From Pseudomonadota bacterium (GTDB taxonomy: Bacteria > Pseudomonadota > Gammaproteobacteria > Burkholderiales > Burkholderiaceae_C): 64,000 nucleotides of DNA. The stretch spans positions 124,001 through 188,000 of the forward strand of contig JAKARB010000009.1 in NCBI GenBank assembly GCA_021819435.1, read 5' to 3'. Below the pieces are notes generated by a model, which was not told where the DNA came from, made no database searches, and was given only the letters and a program-made list of their open reading frames with translations. The position numbers and the translations under genes were made by a program. Below, piece after piece: positions 27,018 to 36,330 of this stretch. How positions within the stretch are numbered: position 1 is the stretch's first letter; every line of letters begins with the position of its first letter.

Positions 27018-27322
27018 GCTGCCGCCTTCTCAACACACCATGTGACAACTGACGCACGATCACATCAGGTCAGCATATACCGCCCCCCATTTCATGGGGT
27101 GTGCATGCACTGAAATAGGACGGCTTTTTTCACGCAAAGGCCACACCGCTTGAACCTGCCTGAGCTGTGACGATGTGTGACGCAGTCCACGCCGTGCGAG
27201 CGTTCACATCGTCGCAAGGGCGATCTGCCGAGTCGGGGCATCAAGCCCGCGCCCCGACCGGCCGATAGCGCCACATGCCCCCGCGCAGTGAATGCCCGGG
27301 AGGCACCAGAACAAGGAACCGG
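27018..27322. promoter_or_regulatory. Divergent regulatory region between mshQ-like and GGDEF-EAL genes
   Basis: This 305-base gap serves two divergent starts. It contains CCCCAT-TTC-ATGGGG at 27085-27099 directly followed by the perfect 10-bp palindrome GTGCATGCAC at 27101-27110. The minus strand has a TATATGCT stretch downstream of these that could act as a -10 for the mshQ-like gene. For the plus gene, AAGGA precedes the start at 27323. The palindromes are candidate operators or an mRNA structure; no known regulator motif is recognised. Confidence 0.4.
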
Positions 27323-30300
27323 ATGCTGTCAGATGTCCAGGAATCCCGCCGCGACTCCACGCGCCTGAAGCAGGCCGCGTGGCTGGTTCTGCTCGCGGGG
27401 GTCTCTTTGAGCGTGTGGAGCTGGATGAATGCCGGACAGCGCATTCAGACGGAAGCCGACCTGGCTTTCGAGGGGCGCACGCGCGCACACGCCAACCACC
27501 TCAGGCAGGTGATCGATCACCATGTGGATGTGCTCGCGAGTTTCCAGGCCATGTTCCGGGTTACCGGCCAGGTTGATGAAGCCACCTTCGCTGCCCAATA
27601 CGACGCCTTGCGCGTGCCCCAGGAGTACCCCGCCCTGCTGGCCGTGCAGTATGCGCCGCTGATCCCGAAGCGAGAACGCGACGGCTTCGAGAGCAAGATG
27701 CGTCAGGCCCACCCCGGCTATCGCATCTTCCCGGACGGAGATCGGGCGTTCTACGTGCCCGTGACCCACAACTTGCCGATGACGCGCAACCGGGCGGCTT
27801 TAGGATATGACTTGGCGTTTGATCCGGTTCGGCGCCAGGTGATGGAGGAGGCCCGCGACAGCGGCCGCCCTCAACTCTCGCCGCCGATCACGCTCATTGA
27901 TAACGGGCAAGCAACGGCCGTGGTGGTGCGTCTGCCGCTTTATCGCCACGGGGTTCCGGTTGACACCGAGGCCCAGCGCCAGGCCGCCTTCGATGGCGTG
28001 GTCACCGGGGTGATCCGGATCGCGGACCTCGTGGCACAGGCCGGCCAGGACTGGCCTGACTTGGGACTGCGCATCGACGACACACTGGCCACCGAACGCT
28101 CCGAGTTGTTTGACAGCGCTCATGGCACCTCGCCTCTCGCAGTCGCGCCCATGCGGCAGGCGGCTGCCGCCGACCAGCGCAGCGTCAGCCTGACCGTGGC
28201 CAGCCGGCATTGGACCTTGACCTACTCGCGCCGCCCCGTGGCCGCGTTGACCCAGCCCTTTCCCCTGGCGCTGCTGATCGGCGGCCTCCTGGGCAGCGGC
28301 GCCCTCTTCGCGCTGTTGCGGGCGGCCGCCTCGCGCCATGAACGCGCAGCCGCCATGGCGGCCCGCCTGAGCAAACAGGCCCGCGACAACGAGGCGCGCC
28401 TGCGCTCCGTGGTGGACAACACCATCGACGGCATCCTCACCGTGAGCCCATCGGGCACCATCCTCAGCGTCAACCAGGCGGTCTGCCGCATCTTCGGCCA
28501 CAGGGAGTCGGCCATGATCGGCCAGCACCTGGGCCTGCTGTTGCCAGGGGCGAACGAGGCCGAGGGAGGGGAAGGCGTCGAAGCCTTCTTGCAAAGCCAG
28601 CCGGTTGGCATGGACGGCCTGGGCCGCCGCACGGAAGGCCAGCGGGCCGACGGCCGTGCCTTCCCGCTGGACCTGGCCATCAGTTGCATGGCGCACGAAG
28701 GCCACACGCAATACATCGGCATCGTGCGCGACCTCAGCGCGCAGCAGGCGGCTGAACGCGCCATCGTCGAGGCCCACAAGCAGCTCAACGAGGTCGACGA
28801 GATGCGTCGCGTGATCGTGCACAACGCGCCTTACGCGATCTTCGTGCTGAACCGGCAAGGCGTGATCCAGACGGTCAACCCGGCGGGCGAGATCCTGCTC
28901 GGCTTCAAGGCCAGCGAGCTGGTGGGCCGCTGCTCGGCGCACCAGTTCTTCGATGAGGAACAACTGCGCGAGCGCGCGCAACTGCTGTCCATGCGGCTGG
29001 GGGTGCAGGTCGCGCCCATCGAGGTGCTGCGACACTTGGCCGAAGCCACATCGAGCGTGCCCACCGAGTGGGTGCTCTACCGCAAGGACGGCTCGCCCCT
29101 GGTGGCCGAATTGCAGGTCACCGAGATCAACAACGAATTCAGCTCGCTCAACGGCTACCTGGCGATGGCCTACGACGTGACCTCGCGCCGCGAGGCCGAG
29201 GACCAGGTCCAGCACATGGCCATGCACGACGCGCTGACGGCCCTGCCCAACCGCAACATGCTGCAGGAGCAGCTGCGCCTGAACCTGATCTCTGCGGAGC
29301 GCGAGCAGCGCCCGATGGCGATGATGTTCCTGGACCTGGACCGCTTCAAGAAGATCAACGACACGCTGGGCCACCACATCGGCGACAGCGTGATCATCGA
29401 AGTGGGCCGGCGGCTGCGCGAGGCCATGCGTACCTCGGACATCGTGGCCCGGCTGGGCGGCGATGAGTTCGTGATCTTGCTGACCAGCCTGGGCGACCTG
29501 GCAGATGGTGAACGCGTCGCCATCAAGCTGCTGGAGCTGTTCGCCGAACCGATCCGAATCGGGCCGCATGAGCTGCGCGTGACGCCAAGCATCGGCCTGG
29601 CGCTGTATCCCGCACATGGCAAGGATTCGATCACGCTGATGCGGCACGCCGACCTCGCCATGTACCAGGCCAAGAGCAAGGGGCGCAACCGCGTGCAGGT
29701 CTACAGCGACCAGATGGATGCGCCCACGGTTGACACGCTGGTGCTGGAAAACGACCTCTATCACGCGCTGGAGCGCCAGGAGCTGCGCCTGCACTTCCAG
29801 CCCCAGTTCGATTGCCGCAGCGGCCTCATCACCGGCGCCGAGGCGCTGCTGCGCTGGGAGCACCAGGGCCGCTTGGTGCCGCCTTCTGAGTTCATCCCGC
29901 TGGCCGAAGAAACCGGCCTCATCGTGCCCATGGGCGAGTGGGTGCTGCGCCAGGCCTGCGACACCGCGCAACGTTGGCGTGAATCCAGCGGCTGGCCGCT
30001 GCGCATTGCCGTCAACCTGTCGGCCTTGCAGCTCGACCGGCCAGACCTGATCGAAACCGTGTCACGCGCGCTGCGCGACACCGGACTGCCGCCGACCGCG
30101 CTGGAGCTGGAGATCACCGAGAGCATCGTGGTGCGCGAGTCGCTGCGCGCGGCCGATGTGCTGGCCCAGTTGCGCGCGCTCGGCGTGGGCGTGGCCATCG
30201 ACGATTTCGGCGTGGGGTACTCGTCTTTCGCCTACCTGCGCGAGCTGCCGGTGGACCGCTTCAAGCTCGATCGCAGCTTCCTGAGCTCGGTGCCGCAAAG

Positions 30301-30550
30301 CCAGGGCGACAGCCGCCTGGTGGCCGCGTTGATCGCCATGGGCCACCGGCTGGAGGTGGGCATCGTGGCCGAGGGCGTGGAAACCGAGGCGCAGGCCGAG
30401 TTCCTGCGCGACCACGGTTGCGACGAAGTGCAGGGCTACCACCTCGGGCGGCCCATGCCGGCGGCGGCTTTCGCCGAGATGCTGGCGGCGCATGTCCGCT
30501 CCAGGCGCCCGGCCGAAGAGGCCATGGAAGACCCCGTCACATCGCGCTGA
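27323..30550 (+). CDS. CHASE-PAS-PAS-GGDEF-EAL membrane c-di-GMP enzyme
   Basis: 1075 residues from the ATG at 27323 (MLSDVQESRRD), preceded by AAGGA. Order: membrane helix ~17-35; periplasmic CHASE-type sensor ~50-240; helix ~300-322; PAS ~355-470; PAS ~500-625; GGDEF ~630-795; EAL ~805-1055. The cyclase site RLGGDEFVILL is intact, with an inhibitory-site RTSD five residues before it. The phosphodiesterase site keeps EALLRWEH, ELEITES, DDFGVGYSSF, KLDRSFL and QGYHLGRP, so both activities look possible. It is transcribed opposite to the msh genes and lies between mshP and the large mshQ-like gene. Since MshE-type ATPases respond to c-di-GMP, it is a strong candidate regulator of this pilus. 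Confidence 0.93.
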   Translation: MLSDVQESRRDSTRLKQAAWLVLLAGVSLSVWSWMNAGQRIQTEADLAFEGRTRAHANHLRQVIDHHVDVLASFQAMFRVTGQVDEATFAAQYDALRVPQEYPALLAVQYAPLIPKRERDGFESKMRQAHPGYRIFPDGDRAFYVPVTHNLPMTRNRAALGYDLAFDPVRRQVMEEARDSGRPQLSPPITLIDNGQATAVVVRLPLYRHGVPVDTEAQRQAAFDGVVTGVIRIADLVAQAGQDWPDLGLRIDDTLATERSELFDSAHGTSPLAVAPMRQAAAADQRSVSLTVASRHWTLTYSRRPVAALTQPFPLALLIGGLLGSGALFALLRAAASRHERAAAMAARLSKQARDNEARLRSVVDNTIDGILTVSPSGTILSVNQAVCRIFGHRESAMIGQHLGLLLPGANEAEGGEGVEAFLQSQPVGMDGLGRRTEGQRADGRAFPLDLAISCMAHEGHTQYIGIVRDLSAQQAAERAIVEAHKQLNEVDEMRRVIVHNAPYAIFVLNRQGVIQTVNPAGEILLGFKASELVGRCSAHQFFDEEQLRERAQLLSMRLGVQVAPIEVLRHLAEATSSVPTEWVLYRKDGSPLVAELQVTEINNEFSSLNGYLAMAYDVTSRREAEDQVQHMAMHDALTALPNRNMLQEQLRLNLISAEREQRPMAMMFLDLDRFKKINDTLGHHIGDSVIIEVGRRLREAMRTSDIVARLGGDEFVILLTSLGDLADGERVAIKLLELFAEPIRIGPHELRVTPSIGLALYPAHGKDSITLMRHADLAMYQAKSKGRNRVQVYSDQMDAPTVDTLVLENDLYHALERQELRLHFQPQFDCRSGLITGAEALLRWEHQGRLVPPSEFIPLAEETGLIVPMGEWVLRQACDTAQRWRESSGWPLRIAVNLSALQLDRPDLIETVSRALRDTGLPPTALELEITESIVVRESLRAADVLAQLRALGVGVAIDDFGVGYSSFAYLRELPVDRFKLDRSFLSSVPQSQGDSRLVAALIAMGHRLEVGIVAEGVETEAQAEFLRDHGCDEVQGYHLGRPMPAAAFAEMLAAHVRSRRPAEEAMEDPVTSR

Positions 30551-30555
30551 CCCAC

Positions 30556-30573
30556 CCGGCTTGGCGAAGCCGG
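30556..30573. terminator. Hairpin between convergent GGDEF-EAL and mshP genes
   Basis: CCGGCTT-GGCG-AAGCCGG is a perfect 7-bp hairpin in the 36-base gap between two convergent stops. There is no T-tract, so termination would be weak, but its position suits a shared bidirectional end. Confidence 0.4.
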
Positions 30574-30586
30574 AGAAGCCTGCGCT

Positions 30587-31060
30587 TCACTGGTCGCTGG
30601 CTTGGACCTGGCGGCGCCGCTCGATGTAGCCGATGGAACCCACGCGTGACGCGTCTGGGCAGGCCGTGTTGGCGTTGCAGGCCACGGCGTCGATGCGGTA
30701 GACCCGGATGGTGCGGTCGGTGAAGACGGGCGTGGCGCCCGAGCCGGTCTGCCCCTCGACGAAGGTGTCGTGGTTGCAGGTCACGGTCACGATCATGCCG
30801 AGGTCTGCGCGCATGCCGGTGAGCGTCTGGGTGGCGCCGCTGCAGTTGGTCCAAGACCCGCGCAAGGCCTGATACAGCCCCCACTCCGCCCCCGAGTTGG
30901 CGGCACGCTGGGCGCGTGCGCCATCCATGTCCTGCACCGAGCTGATCTGCTGGGTCCAGCCCAGGCGGGCGATGGCCGAGCCCAGCACGCTGAGCACCAC
31001 GAGCACGAACAAGGCCGCCACCGCGCCCAGGCCCCGCTGCGATGTCATCCGATCAGGCAT
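30587..31060 (-). CDS. mshP: MSHA minor-pilin-like protein MshP
   Basis: 157 residues from the ATG at 31060, which has AAGGAG at 6-base spacing; an ATG at 31075 overlaps the mshO stop as ATGA and may give coupled initiation. The N-terminus QRGLGAVAALFVLVVLSVLG is a prepilin-like helix but lacks the Glu5 of major pilins, as known for MshP/PilX/GspK-type subunits. The rest has SVQDMDGARAQRAANSGAEW, the typical post-helix segment of these proteins, and four cysteines. It is the last of the mshC-D-O-P minor-pilin genes and probably helps initiate pilus assembly at the tip. Confidence 0.82.
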   Translation of the reverse strand: MPDRMTSQRGLGAVAALFVLVVLSVLGSAIARLGWTQQISSVQDMDGARAQRAANSGAEWGLYQALRGSWTNCSGATQTLTGMRADLGMIVTVTCNHDTFVEGQTGSGATPVFTDRTIRVYRIDAVACNANTACPDASRVGSIGYIERRRQVQASDQ

Positions 31061-31071
31061 GCGCTGCTCCT

Positions 31072-31923
31072 TCATGGCACGTTGAGCACGTGGGCGCCGT
31101 GGGTCAGCGTGGCCGTCTCGCCATTGCGCGTAAGGGCCAGCTCCAGGTAGACGAAGCCGCTCTGTTGCGTTGCCCCTTGGTTGGGGTTGTAGACGAAGCG
31201 GCAGCTGCGGAGGTTGCGAGCAACCACCGTGCCTCCGGTGGTTGCCGGGCAGGCGGTCGGGTAGCTGGCGTTGAAGTCGCGGCGCACGCGCCACAACACG
31301 CCCGAGCCCGTCTGACCATCGGCGCTCAGGCCGGCGCCATCGCAGATGTAGAACACCGAGCGCTCACTTTGGCTGACAACCTGGAAGCGGCCGCCGTCGT
31401 AGCCCGGCGAAACTTGCAAGGCGGTGATGCCCACCCGCAAGGTGCCCTGTGTGGCAGAGGGGGTGGCCACGGAGGTGATGGTCGCGCGGTTGGTCCCGGT
31501 GTAGACGTCGTTGCCGTTCTGGTTGTTGATGACGACAAAGTCGTTGACGGCCGGCTGGCGTGACAGCGTCGACAACACGTCAAAGCCCGTGGTGGCCTGC
31601 GAGGTGTCGACCCACCACGCGTCGTTGGCGGTGTTGGGGCCCATGCGGTATCGACCGCCCGCCACCGTTGGCACCAGCTCGAAACAAGCCTCGTTGGGCG
31701 TGCGCAGCGAATTGGGCACGGCCATGCGGATGTCGCGCACCATGCGGCGCAGCGCCGTGTCGCCCATGTCGGCCAGGGCGGCGCGGTCGCGGGTGTCGGC
31801 GTAGCCCTTGATCGCGGGCCGCACGAACACCGCCACCGTCGCGCCGATGATGGTCGTCAGCACCAGCACGATGATCAGCTCGACCAGCGTGAAGCCCGCA
31901 GAACGTGAGCGCGTCCGCGTCAT
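31072..31923 (-). CDS. mshO: MSHA minor pilin MshO
   Basis: 283 residues from the ATG at 31923, which overlaps the mshD stop (ATGA). Type III-signal prepilin with cleavage expected after Gly in SAGFTLVELIIVLVLTTIIG; Glu5 is present. It continues TVAVFVRPAIKGYADTRDRA and ALADMGDTALRRMVRDIRMA, typical of PilW/MshO/GspJ-type minor pilins, and has a large C-terminal beta region. Cysteines at FYICDGAG, YPTACPA and LRSCRF may form disulfides. It lies between mshD and mshP with 4-base overlaps on both sides, indicating translational coupling. Confidence 0.85.
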   Translation of the reverse strand: MTRTRSRSAGFTLVELIIVLVLTTIIGATVAVFVRPAIKGYADTRDRAALADMGDTALRRMVRDIRMAVPNSLRTPNEACFELVPTVAGGRYRMGPNTANDAWWVDTSQATTGFDVLSTLSRQPAVNDFVVINNQNGNDVYTGTNRATITSVATPSATQGTLRVGITALQVSPGYDGGRFQVVSQSERSVFYICDGAGLSADGQTGSGVLWRVRRDFNASYPTACPATTGGTVVARNLRSCRFVYNPNQGATQQSGFVYLELALTRNGETATLTHGAHVLNVP

Positions 31924-32396
31924 GGCGTCGTCCCCGCGAAGTCCGTGCGCCAAGTCACCAGCACAATCTTGTCTGCCCCCTGGCGCACCTCGACCTCGAT
32001 GCGCCGGGCAGGCACGCCGTCCAGCGTCACGTCGGCGACCTTCACGCCCAGCCAGTAAGCCGACAGCGCCGCGATGGGCACCCCCTCGACATCGCACACC
32101 TGGTGGTTGGTGGGGTAGCCGTCGTAGTCGCCCAAGTCGTCGAAATTGGCCCGCTCGCAGGCCACCGACGTCTCTTTGGTGGCGCCCGAGAACGGCCTCA
32201 GGGCGATCTCTTCGAGCATCTCTTCGCCAATCGCCAGGAGCTGCTTGCGCACCACCGGTTCGGCGCTGTGTTGCACGTTGACGTTGAACACCGAAAGCAC
32301 GCCCGCCACCCCGACACCGATGATGACGATGGCCATGATGGTTTCGAGCAAGGTGAAACCACGTGAGCCACGACGCACCCTGCGGTCAATCGACAT
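31920..32396 (-). CDS. mshD: MSHA minor pilin MshD
   Basis: 158 residues from the ATG at 32396. Prepilin N-terminus SRGFTLLETIMAIVIIGVGV, with cleavage after Gly and Glu5 present; the following GVLSVFNVNVQHSAEPVVRK and LLAIGEEMLEEIALRPF are typical of the MshD/PilV/GspI minor-pilin group. It overlaps mshC by 11 bases and mshO by 4. Expected to be a low-copy component of the pilus tip complex. Confidence 0.85.
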   Translation of the reverse strand: MSIDRRVRRGSRGFTLLETIMAIVIIGVGVAGVLSVFNVNVQHSAEPVVRKQLLAIGEEMLEEIALRPFSGATKETSVACERANFDDLGDYDGYPTNHQVCDVEGVPIAALSAYWLGVKVADVTLDGVPARRIEVEVRQGADKIVLVTWRTDFAGTTP

Positions 32397-32901
32397 GGCC
32401 GGTCTCCCCGAAGATGGCGATGGGCGCCGCTGCAGTGGACGTGATCGTCCAGTCGACGGCGTTCGTGCCGGCGCCATCGGTGGTGACGCGGCCATCGGGC
32501 TGGAAGAACAGCCCGGACGCCGGGGCCCCACCCGCACTCACCACCGTGGTGGCGTTGTTGTTGCCAGCGCGGGCGAAAACGCTGCTGCCATCGGGGCCAG
32601 GCAAATCGGTGTCGCAGGTGGTGGCCGGGTTGGCGGTGGCGATGCGCAGGCTCACCGTGGTGTTGGTGATGTTGGCGCAGACCAGTCGCCGGTGGCCGAC
32701 GGCAAACTTCTGGGCCATGCGCATGGAACTGGCCAGTGAGTCACGCCAGGCCCCGTCGCGCACGCCCATGAAAGTACCCAGCCTGGGCACGACATAGGCC
32801 GCCAGGATCCCGCCGATGACGAGCACCATGACGAGCTCGTTCATCGTGAAGCCCCGCTGGCTGACGCCGGGGGCGCGAGGGGATGCAAGCAGGCGAGGCA
32901 T
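32386..32901 (-). CDS. mshC: MSHA minor pilin MshC
   Basis: 171 residues from the ATG at 32901. Prepilin signal SQRGFTMNELVMVLVIGGIL, with Glu5 present (FTMNE), followed by AAYVVPRLGTFMGVRDGAW, a GspH/FimT-like arrangement. Residues ~60-80 (SSMRMAQKFAVGHRRLVCAN) match MshC/FimT proteins. First of the minor-pilin run C-D-O-P. A 172-base gap separates it from the DUF6701 gene upstream, so it may have its own promoter. Confidence 0.82.
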   Translation of the reverse strand: MPRLLASPRAPGVSQRGFTMNELVMVLVIGGILAAYVVPRLGTFMGVRDGAWRDSLASSMRMAQKFAVGHRRLVCANITNTTVSLRIATANPATTCDTDLPGPDGSSVFARAGNNNATTVVSAGGAPASGLFFQPDGRVTTDGAGTNAVDWTITSTAAAPIAIFGETGHVD

Positions 32902-33073
32902 GAAGGCAGGTAACCGGTTGGGACGGAAGGCCGGCGGCGAGCAGGGATGACCAGGGGAGCAGCCCCCTTCTGGCACTCATTCTGCCGATTGCCACCCGGG
33001 CATATCGCACATGGAACAGGTGCTTTGCCGGCCAGATTTCACGCGGAAGGCCCGCCAGATCATGCGGAGCGCT

Positions 33074-36000
33074 TCAGTACATGTCCTGTGAATGCATCAC
33101 CCTCGTGCTTTCGGGCGCGAAAACACCGATGGAGGCGCGCGCCGACGGGTCGAATGAGCCGCCCCCTGGGCAGGTGCCATGGGGGGCGCGCAACCAGGCG
33201 CTGCGCGCACTGCCGCCAGCGGGGTGCGAAGACAGGCACGAGGCATCGGTGCCGGTGTCACCCAGGTTGACCGCCAGGTCGATGCTGCCCGTGGCGCCGC
33301 CCTTGGGCGCCGAGAGCACGATGCTGCCCTGTCCGGACTTCGCGGTGAACCCGGTGGCGACCACTTGGCCCCAAGGCGCCCCCGAAATCGTTCCCTTGCT
33401 ATCCATGTAACGCGCCAGGATGACGGCGTCGTCGGGGACCTTGGTGCAACTGTCATCGTCGTTGAGCACCCAGGCCTTGCCACTCCAGTACTGAAGTTGG
33501 ACCGGCACACTGAGTGGCGTTCGACCCGATCCAAACGCGTTGGACACGAAGAGCCGGCCGCTGCGAACCTGCACCGCGCCCTGTTTACCAGCCGACGAGT
33601 TGACCGTGCCAGGCGTGTTTTCAGCTGCCCCCAAGGTGATGCTGGCAGGAGCGGTGGACTTGGCCGTGAAGGCGTAAGTGGGCTGGACGGAGGCCACCCC
33701 TCGGCTGAAATCACTTGCTGCGATCGCCACGCCGGTGAGTGCACCTGCCGCACCGGTCGACGAAGAGCCTGACAGCGTCGCGGCCTTGGCGAAGTAGACC
33801 GTCATGTTGCTGCGACCATCGTGATTGAGGGTCGTTGCGCCATCGGCATTGAGGGCTGTGACCTTGACCGTGAACGGCTGACCGCTGTAGGTGAAGGCCG
33901 ACTTGCCCGAGGCGGCACAACCCTGGACGACATCGACATCGAAGCGGTGCGGCACAAAGGGGCCGACCGCCGAGATGCTGCCGCTGAACGCGATGCCCGC
34001 GTTGTTGTAGACCGACCCGGCGTTCAAGGTCGAAGCCAGGTTCAGGGTGCCCACTTCGGACCAGCGCAGCGTGCCCGAAGCCACGCCGGAAGCCATGTTG
34101 TTCATGGCGATGCCAGGCGCCACGATGTTGGCGTCCGCGCCGGTGGGCGACTGCCCTGTCTTGCTCACGGTGATGCGTGCCGGGTTGCTCGCCTCGTTGC
34201 CGAAGGCGGTCATGATCTGGTCGTTGTTGTTCAGCGCGGTGACGGTGAGCGTCGCAGGCGAGGTGACGGCCGTGGTGCCTGCCACGTAGGGCCCGCTCGC
34301 AACCATCGACAAGGTCTTGGGCACGGTGATGAAGCTGTCGCTGCCGCTCATGTTCAGCCCCGCTTCGACGCCCGTGCCGCTGTAGCTGGCCGCGATGAGC
34401 GTTTCGCCCGCCTCGGCGTAGCTCAAGCTCACCGAGGCCTGGCCATTGTTGTCGAACTTGAGCTTGTGCGACTGCGCTGCCGCATTGCAACTGCCCATGG
34501 CGGCGCCGGTGCCATTGCCCTGCAAGGCGACAGACCCCGTCAGGCTGGCGTGGCTCAGCGAGGTGCAAGTGAACACCACGTTCTTCTCCGTCGAGGCAAA
34601 GGCCGCCGCGCAACGGCTGCCGTTTTCGACCGACCTGAGCGCGTTGATCACCACCGACTGCGCCACACCGCCGACGTGGTGAGGCACATCGAATTTGAAC
34701 TTGGTGTCGTCTGCGGTGAAGACACAGCTGTTGCCCACCGCAGCGCTCACCCCCATGCCGCAGCGCAAGGCGTTCTGCGCCGTAGGCGAAGTGCCAGAAA
34801 GGCTGGCCGTCACGCTCCCCGGGGTGGTGGTGCGCACCGTGACGGTGGCGATGCCTGCCGCATTCGTGCTGAACGCCACGTTGTTGACGGGCGTGGCCCC
34901 ATTCAGCACCAACGTGCCACTGGTGGCAGAGGCGGGCACCGACGAGCAGGACGAGTTGGCGCACGCCTTGATTGTGTAGGTGACGCTTTCGCAGGTCAGG
35001 CCGCTTGCCGATGGCGTCGTCACCTCGAAGTGATCGAGCGGAGGCGTGACCGTGATGCTGCAACTGCCGCCGCTGGTCGGTGTCGAGCCCATGCCGCATA
35101 ACACCTTCGGCGTGTTGCTCGGCGTTGGGTTGTAGGCCGACATGGCCACCGTGCCCGTGCCTGAACCCTGGTACTGCATGGTCACCGTGGTGCTGTTGTT
35201 CGGCCCTGCGGGAATCGAGAAGCCCGTGCTCGCGGCAGATGGTGACGCGCCAGTGAAAGTCAGCGTGCCAGTGACGCCCGTGGTGTACGGCAAGCTGCAA
35301 TCGGCATTGCCACAGGCGGTCACGGTGTAGACCACGTCCTCGTTGGACACCTTGGCGTTGGAGTTCGCGCTCACGCGCAGGTGGTTCGGCACCACGGCGG
35401 CATCCACATAGGTGAGTTGGTCGATGTGCGTGGTCTGGGCGGTGTCGGACGAAAGGAAGCCGCAGAAATGGCACTGCTCGCTGACGAACTGAACCGACTT
35501 GATCTTCTTGCCATCGCTGGGCTGGTACATCACGTACACGGGGTACGTGGTGACGATGTCACCCAGCACCCAGCCCAGCAGCACGTTGTAGACATCGGCC
35601 AGCCAGTTCTGCGACACATAGGCCCCAACGCACTGGAGGTTCGAGCTCGAGCGGCAGTTCTGGAGCGTGACCACGCTGTTGTCTTCCAGCGTGAGGTTGA
35701 TGCGCTGGGTGTTCTCGGAGACGAACTGCGGGTCCCACATGAACCCGACATAAGGCGTGGGGTTGGCGAAAGTGATGGTGGCCTGTGCCGAAGAGCTGCC
35801 CAGGGTCTTGAGGCCGGAGTAGAGCCCCATCGTGTTGCCCGAGAAGCCCTGCATCCCGCTGACCGACGATGTCAGGCTGACACTCCCGGACGAGGTGCCC
35901 AGCAGACAGGCCCCGAACAGCTTCGTGCAGGTGTCGGCCGAAGACGAATAGCTCAGGCGCGAGGCGCCTTCGCTGGCGAGCGTGCTGGAGCTGAAATCGA

Positions 36001-36145
36001 CGGTGCGCTGGTTGGCCGCGCTCACCGGCGGCAACGTGCTCCAGCTGGTGTAGACCGACAAGCCGGCCAAGGCGGGCAATGCGCTGCAGAGCAAGCAGGC
36101 AGCAAGCCAGACTCGGCAGCGATTGACCCGGGTGAGTAGGAACAT
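33074..36145 (-). CDS. DUF6701/MshQ-like secreted protein, second copy
   Basis: 1023 residues from the ATG at 36145, with GGAG upstream; in-frame codons to 36304 precede the signal peptide (VWLAACLLCSALPALAG). The N-terminal ~280 residues have a different domain (NQRTVDFSSSTLASEGA, PTPYVGFMWDPQFVSENTQR) resembling a lectin- or PEP-CTERM-type sandwich. Then two immunoglobulin-like repeats each contain (V)TYTI/VTACGN(A/S)-C and end with a GMG block, and the C-terminal DUF6701 region finishes FGVFAPESTRVMHSQDMY. The last ~600 residues are clearly paralogous to the 1263-residue protein at 23226-27017. Lying between the pilin genes and mshC, it probably is an alternative tip or surface adhesin; that role is inference. 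Confidence 0.8.
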   Translation of the reverse strand: MFLLTRVNRCRVWLAACLLCSALPALAGLSVYTSWSTLPPVSAANQRTVDFSSSTLASEGASRLSYSSSADTCTKLFGACLLGTSSGSVSLTSSVSGMQGFSGNTMGLYSGLKTLGSSSAQATITFANPTPYVGFMWDPQFVSENTQRINLTLEDNSVVTLQNCRSSSNLQCVGAYVSQNWLADVYNVLLGWVLGDIVTTYPVYVMYQPSDGKKIKSVQFVSEQCHFCGFLSSDTAQTTHIDQLTYVDAAVVPNHLRVSANSNAKVSNEDVVYTVTACGNADCSLPYTTGVTGTLTFTGASPSAASTGFSIPAGPNNSTTVTMQYQGSGTGTVAMSAYNPTPSNTPKVLCGMGSTPTSGGSCSITVTPPLDHFEVTTPSASGLTCESVTYTIKACANSSCSSVPASATSGTLVLNGATPVNNVAFSTNAAGIATVTVRTTTPGSVTASLSGTSPTAQNALRCGMGVSAAVGNSCVFTADDTKFKFDVPHHVGGVAQSVVINALRSVENGSRCAAAFASTEKNVVFTCTSLSHASLTGSVALQGNGTGAAMGSCNAAAQSHKLKFDNNGQASVSLSYAEAGETLIAASYSGTGVEAGLNMSGSDSFITVPKTLSMVASGPYVAGTTAVTSPATLTVTALNNNDQIMTAFGNEASNPARITVSKTGQSPTGADANIVAPGIAMNNMASGVASGTLRWSEVGTLNLASTLNAGSVYNNAGIAFSGSISAVGPFVPHRFDVDVVQGCAASGKSAFTYSGQPFTVKVTALNADGATTLNHDGRSNMTVYFAKAATLSGSSSTGAAGALTGVAIAASDFSRGVASVQPTYAFTAKSTAPASITLGAAENTPGTVNSSAGKQGAVQVRSGRLFVSNAFGSGRTPLSVPVQLQYWSGKAWVLNDDDSCTKVPDDAVILARYMDSKGTISGAPWGQVVATGFTAKSGQGSIVLSAPKGGATGSIDLAVNLGDTGTDASCLSSHPAGGSARSAWLRAPHGTCPGGGSFDPSARASIGVFAPESTRVMHSQDMY

Positions 36146-36295
36146 CGGCGTGACTCCTGCGGCAACACGGCGGATGCGTTTGTCACATTTTCGGCCCAGG
36201 TGAATTCGGACTTGAGCGCAAAACCCCGTGTCCGCAGGAAGCGGGTGCGGAAATTCACGCCAGCCTGCGGCGACGGCCTGACCGTGGAGCAGGGT

Positions 36296-36317
36296 TCGCC
36301 CCAAGACAAAGGGGCGA
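36296..36317. promoter_or_regulatory. GC-rich hairpin between pilin and DUF6701 genes
   Basis: TCGCCCC-N8-GGGGCGA is a perfect 7-bp hairpin about 15 bases after the stop of the second pilin gene (read on the minus strand). No T-run follows. It could stabilise the pilin mRNA 3' end or limit read-through to the long gene downstream, which would suit a pilin needed in excess. Confidence 0.35.
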
Positions 36318-36330
36318 GTGGGCGCGTTCT

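Noticed and set aside
27800-29971. Long minus-strand frame (723 codons) inside the GGDEF-EAL gene
   Set aside because: Antisense to conserved GGDEF and EAL motifs; composition is that of a shadow frame.
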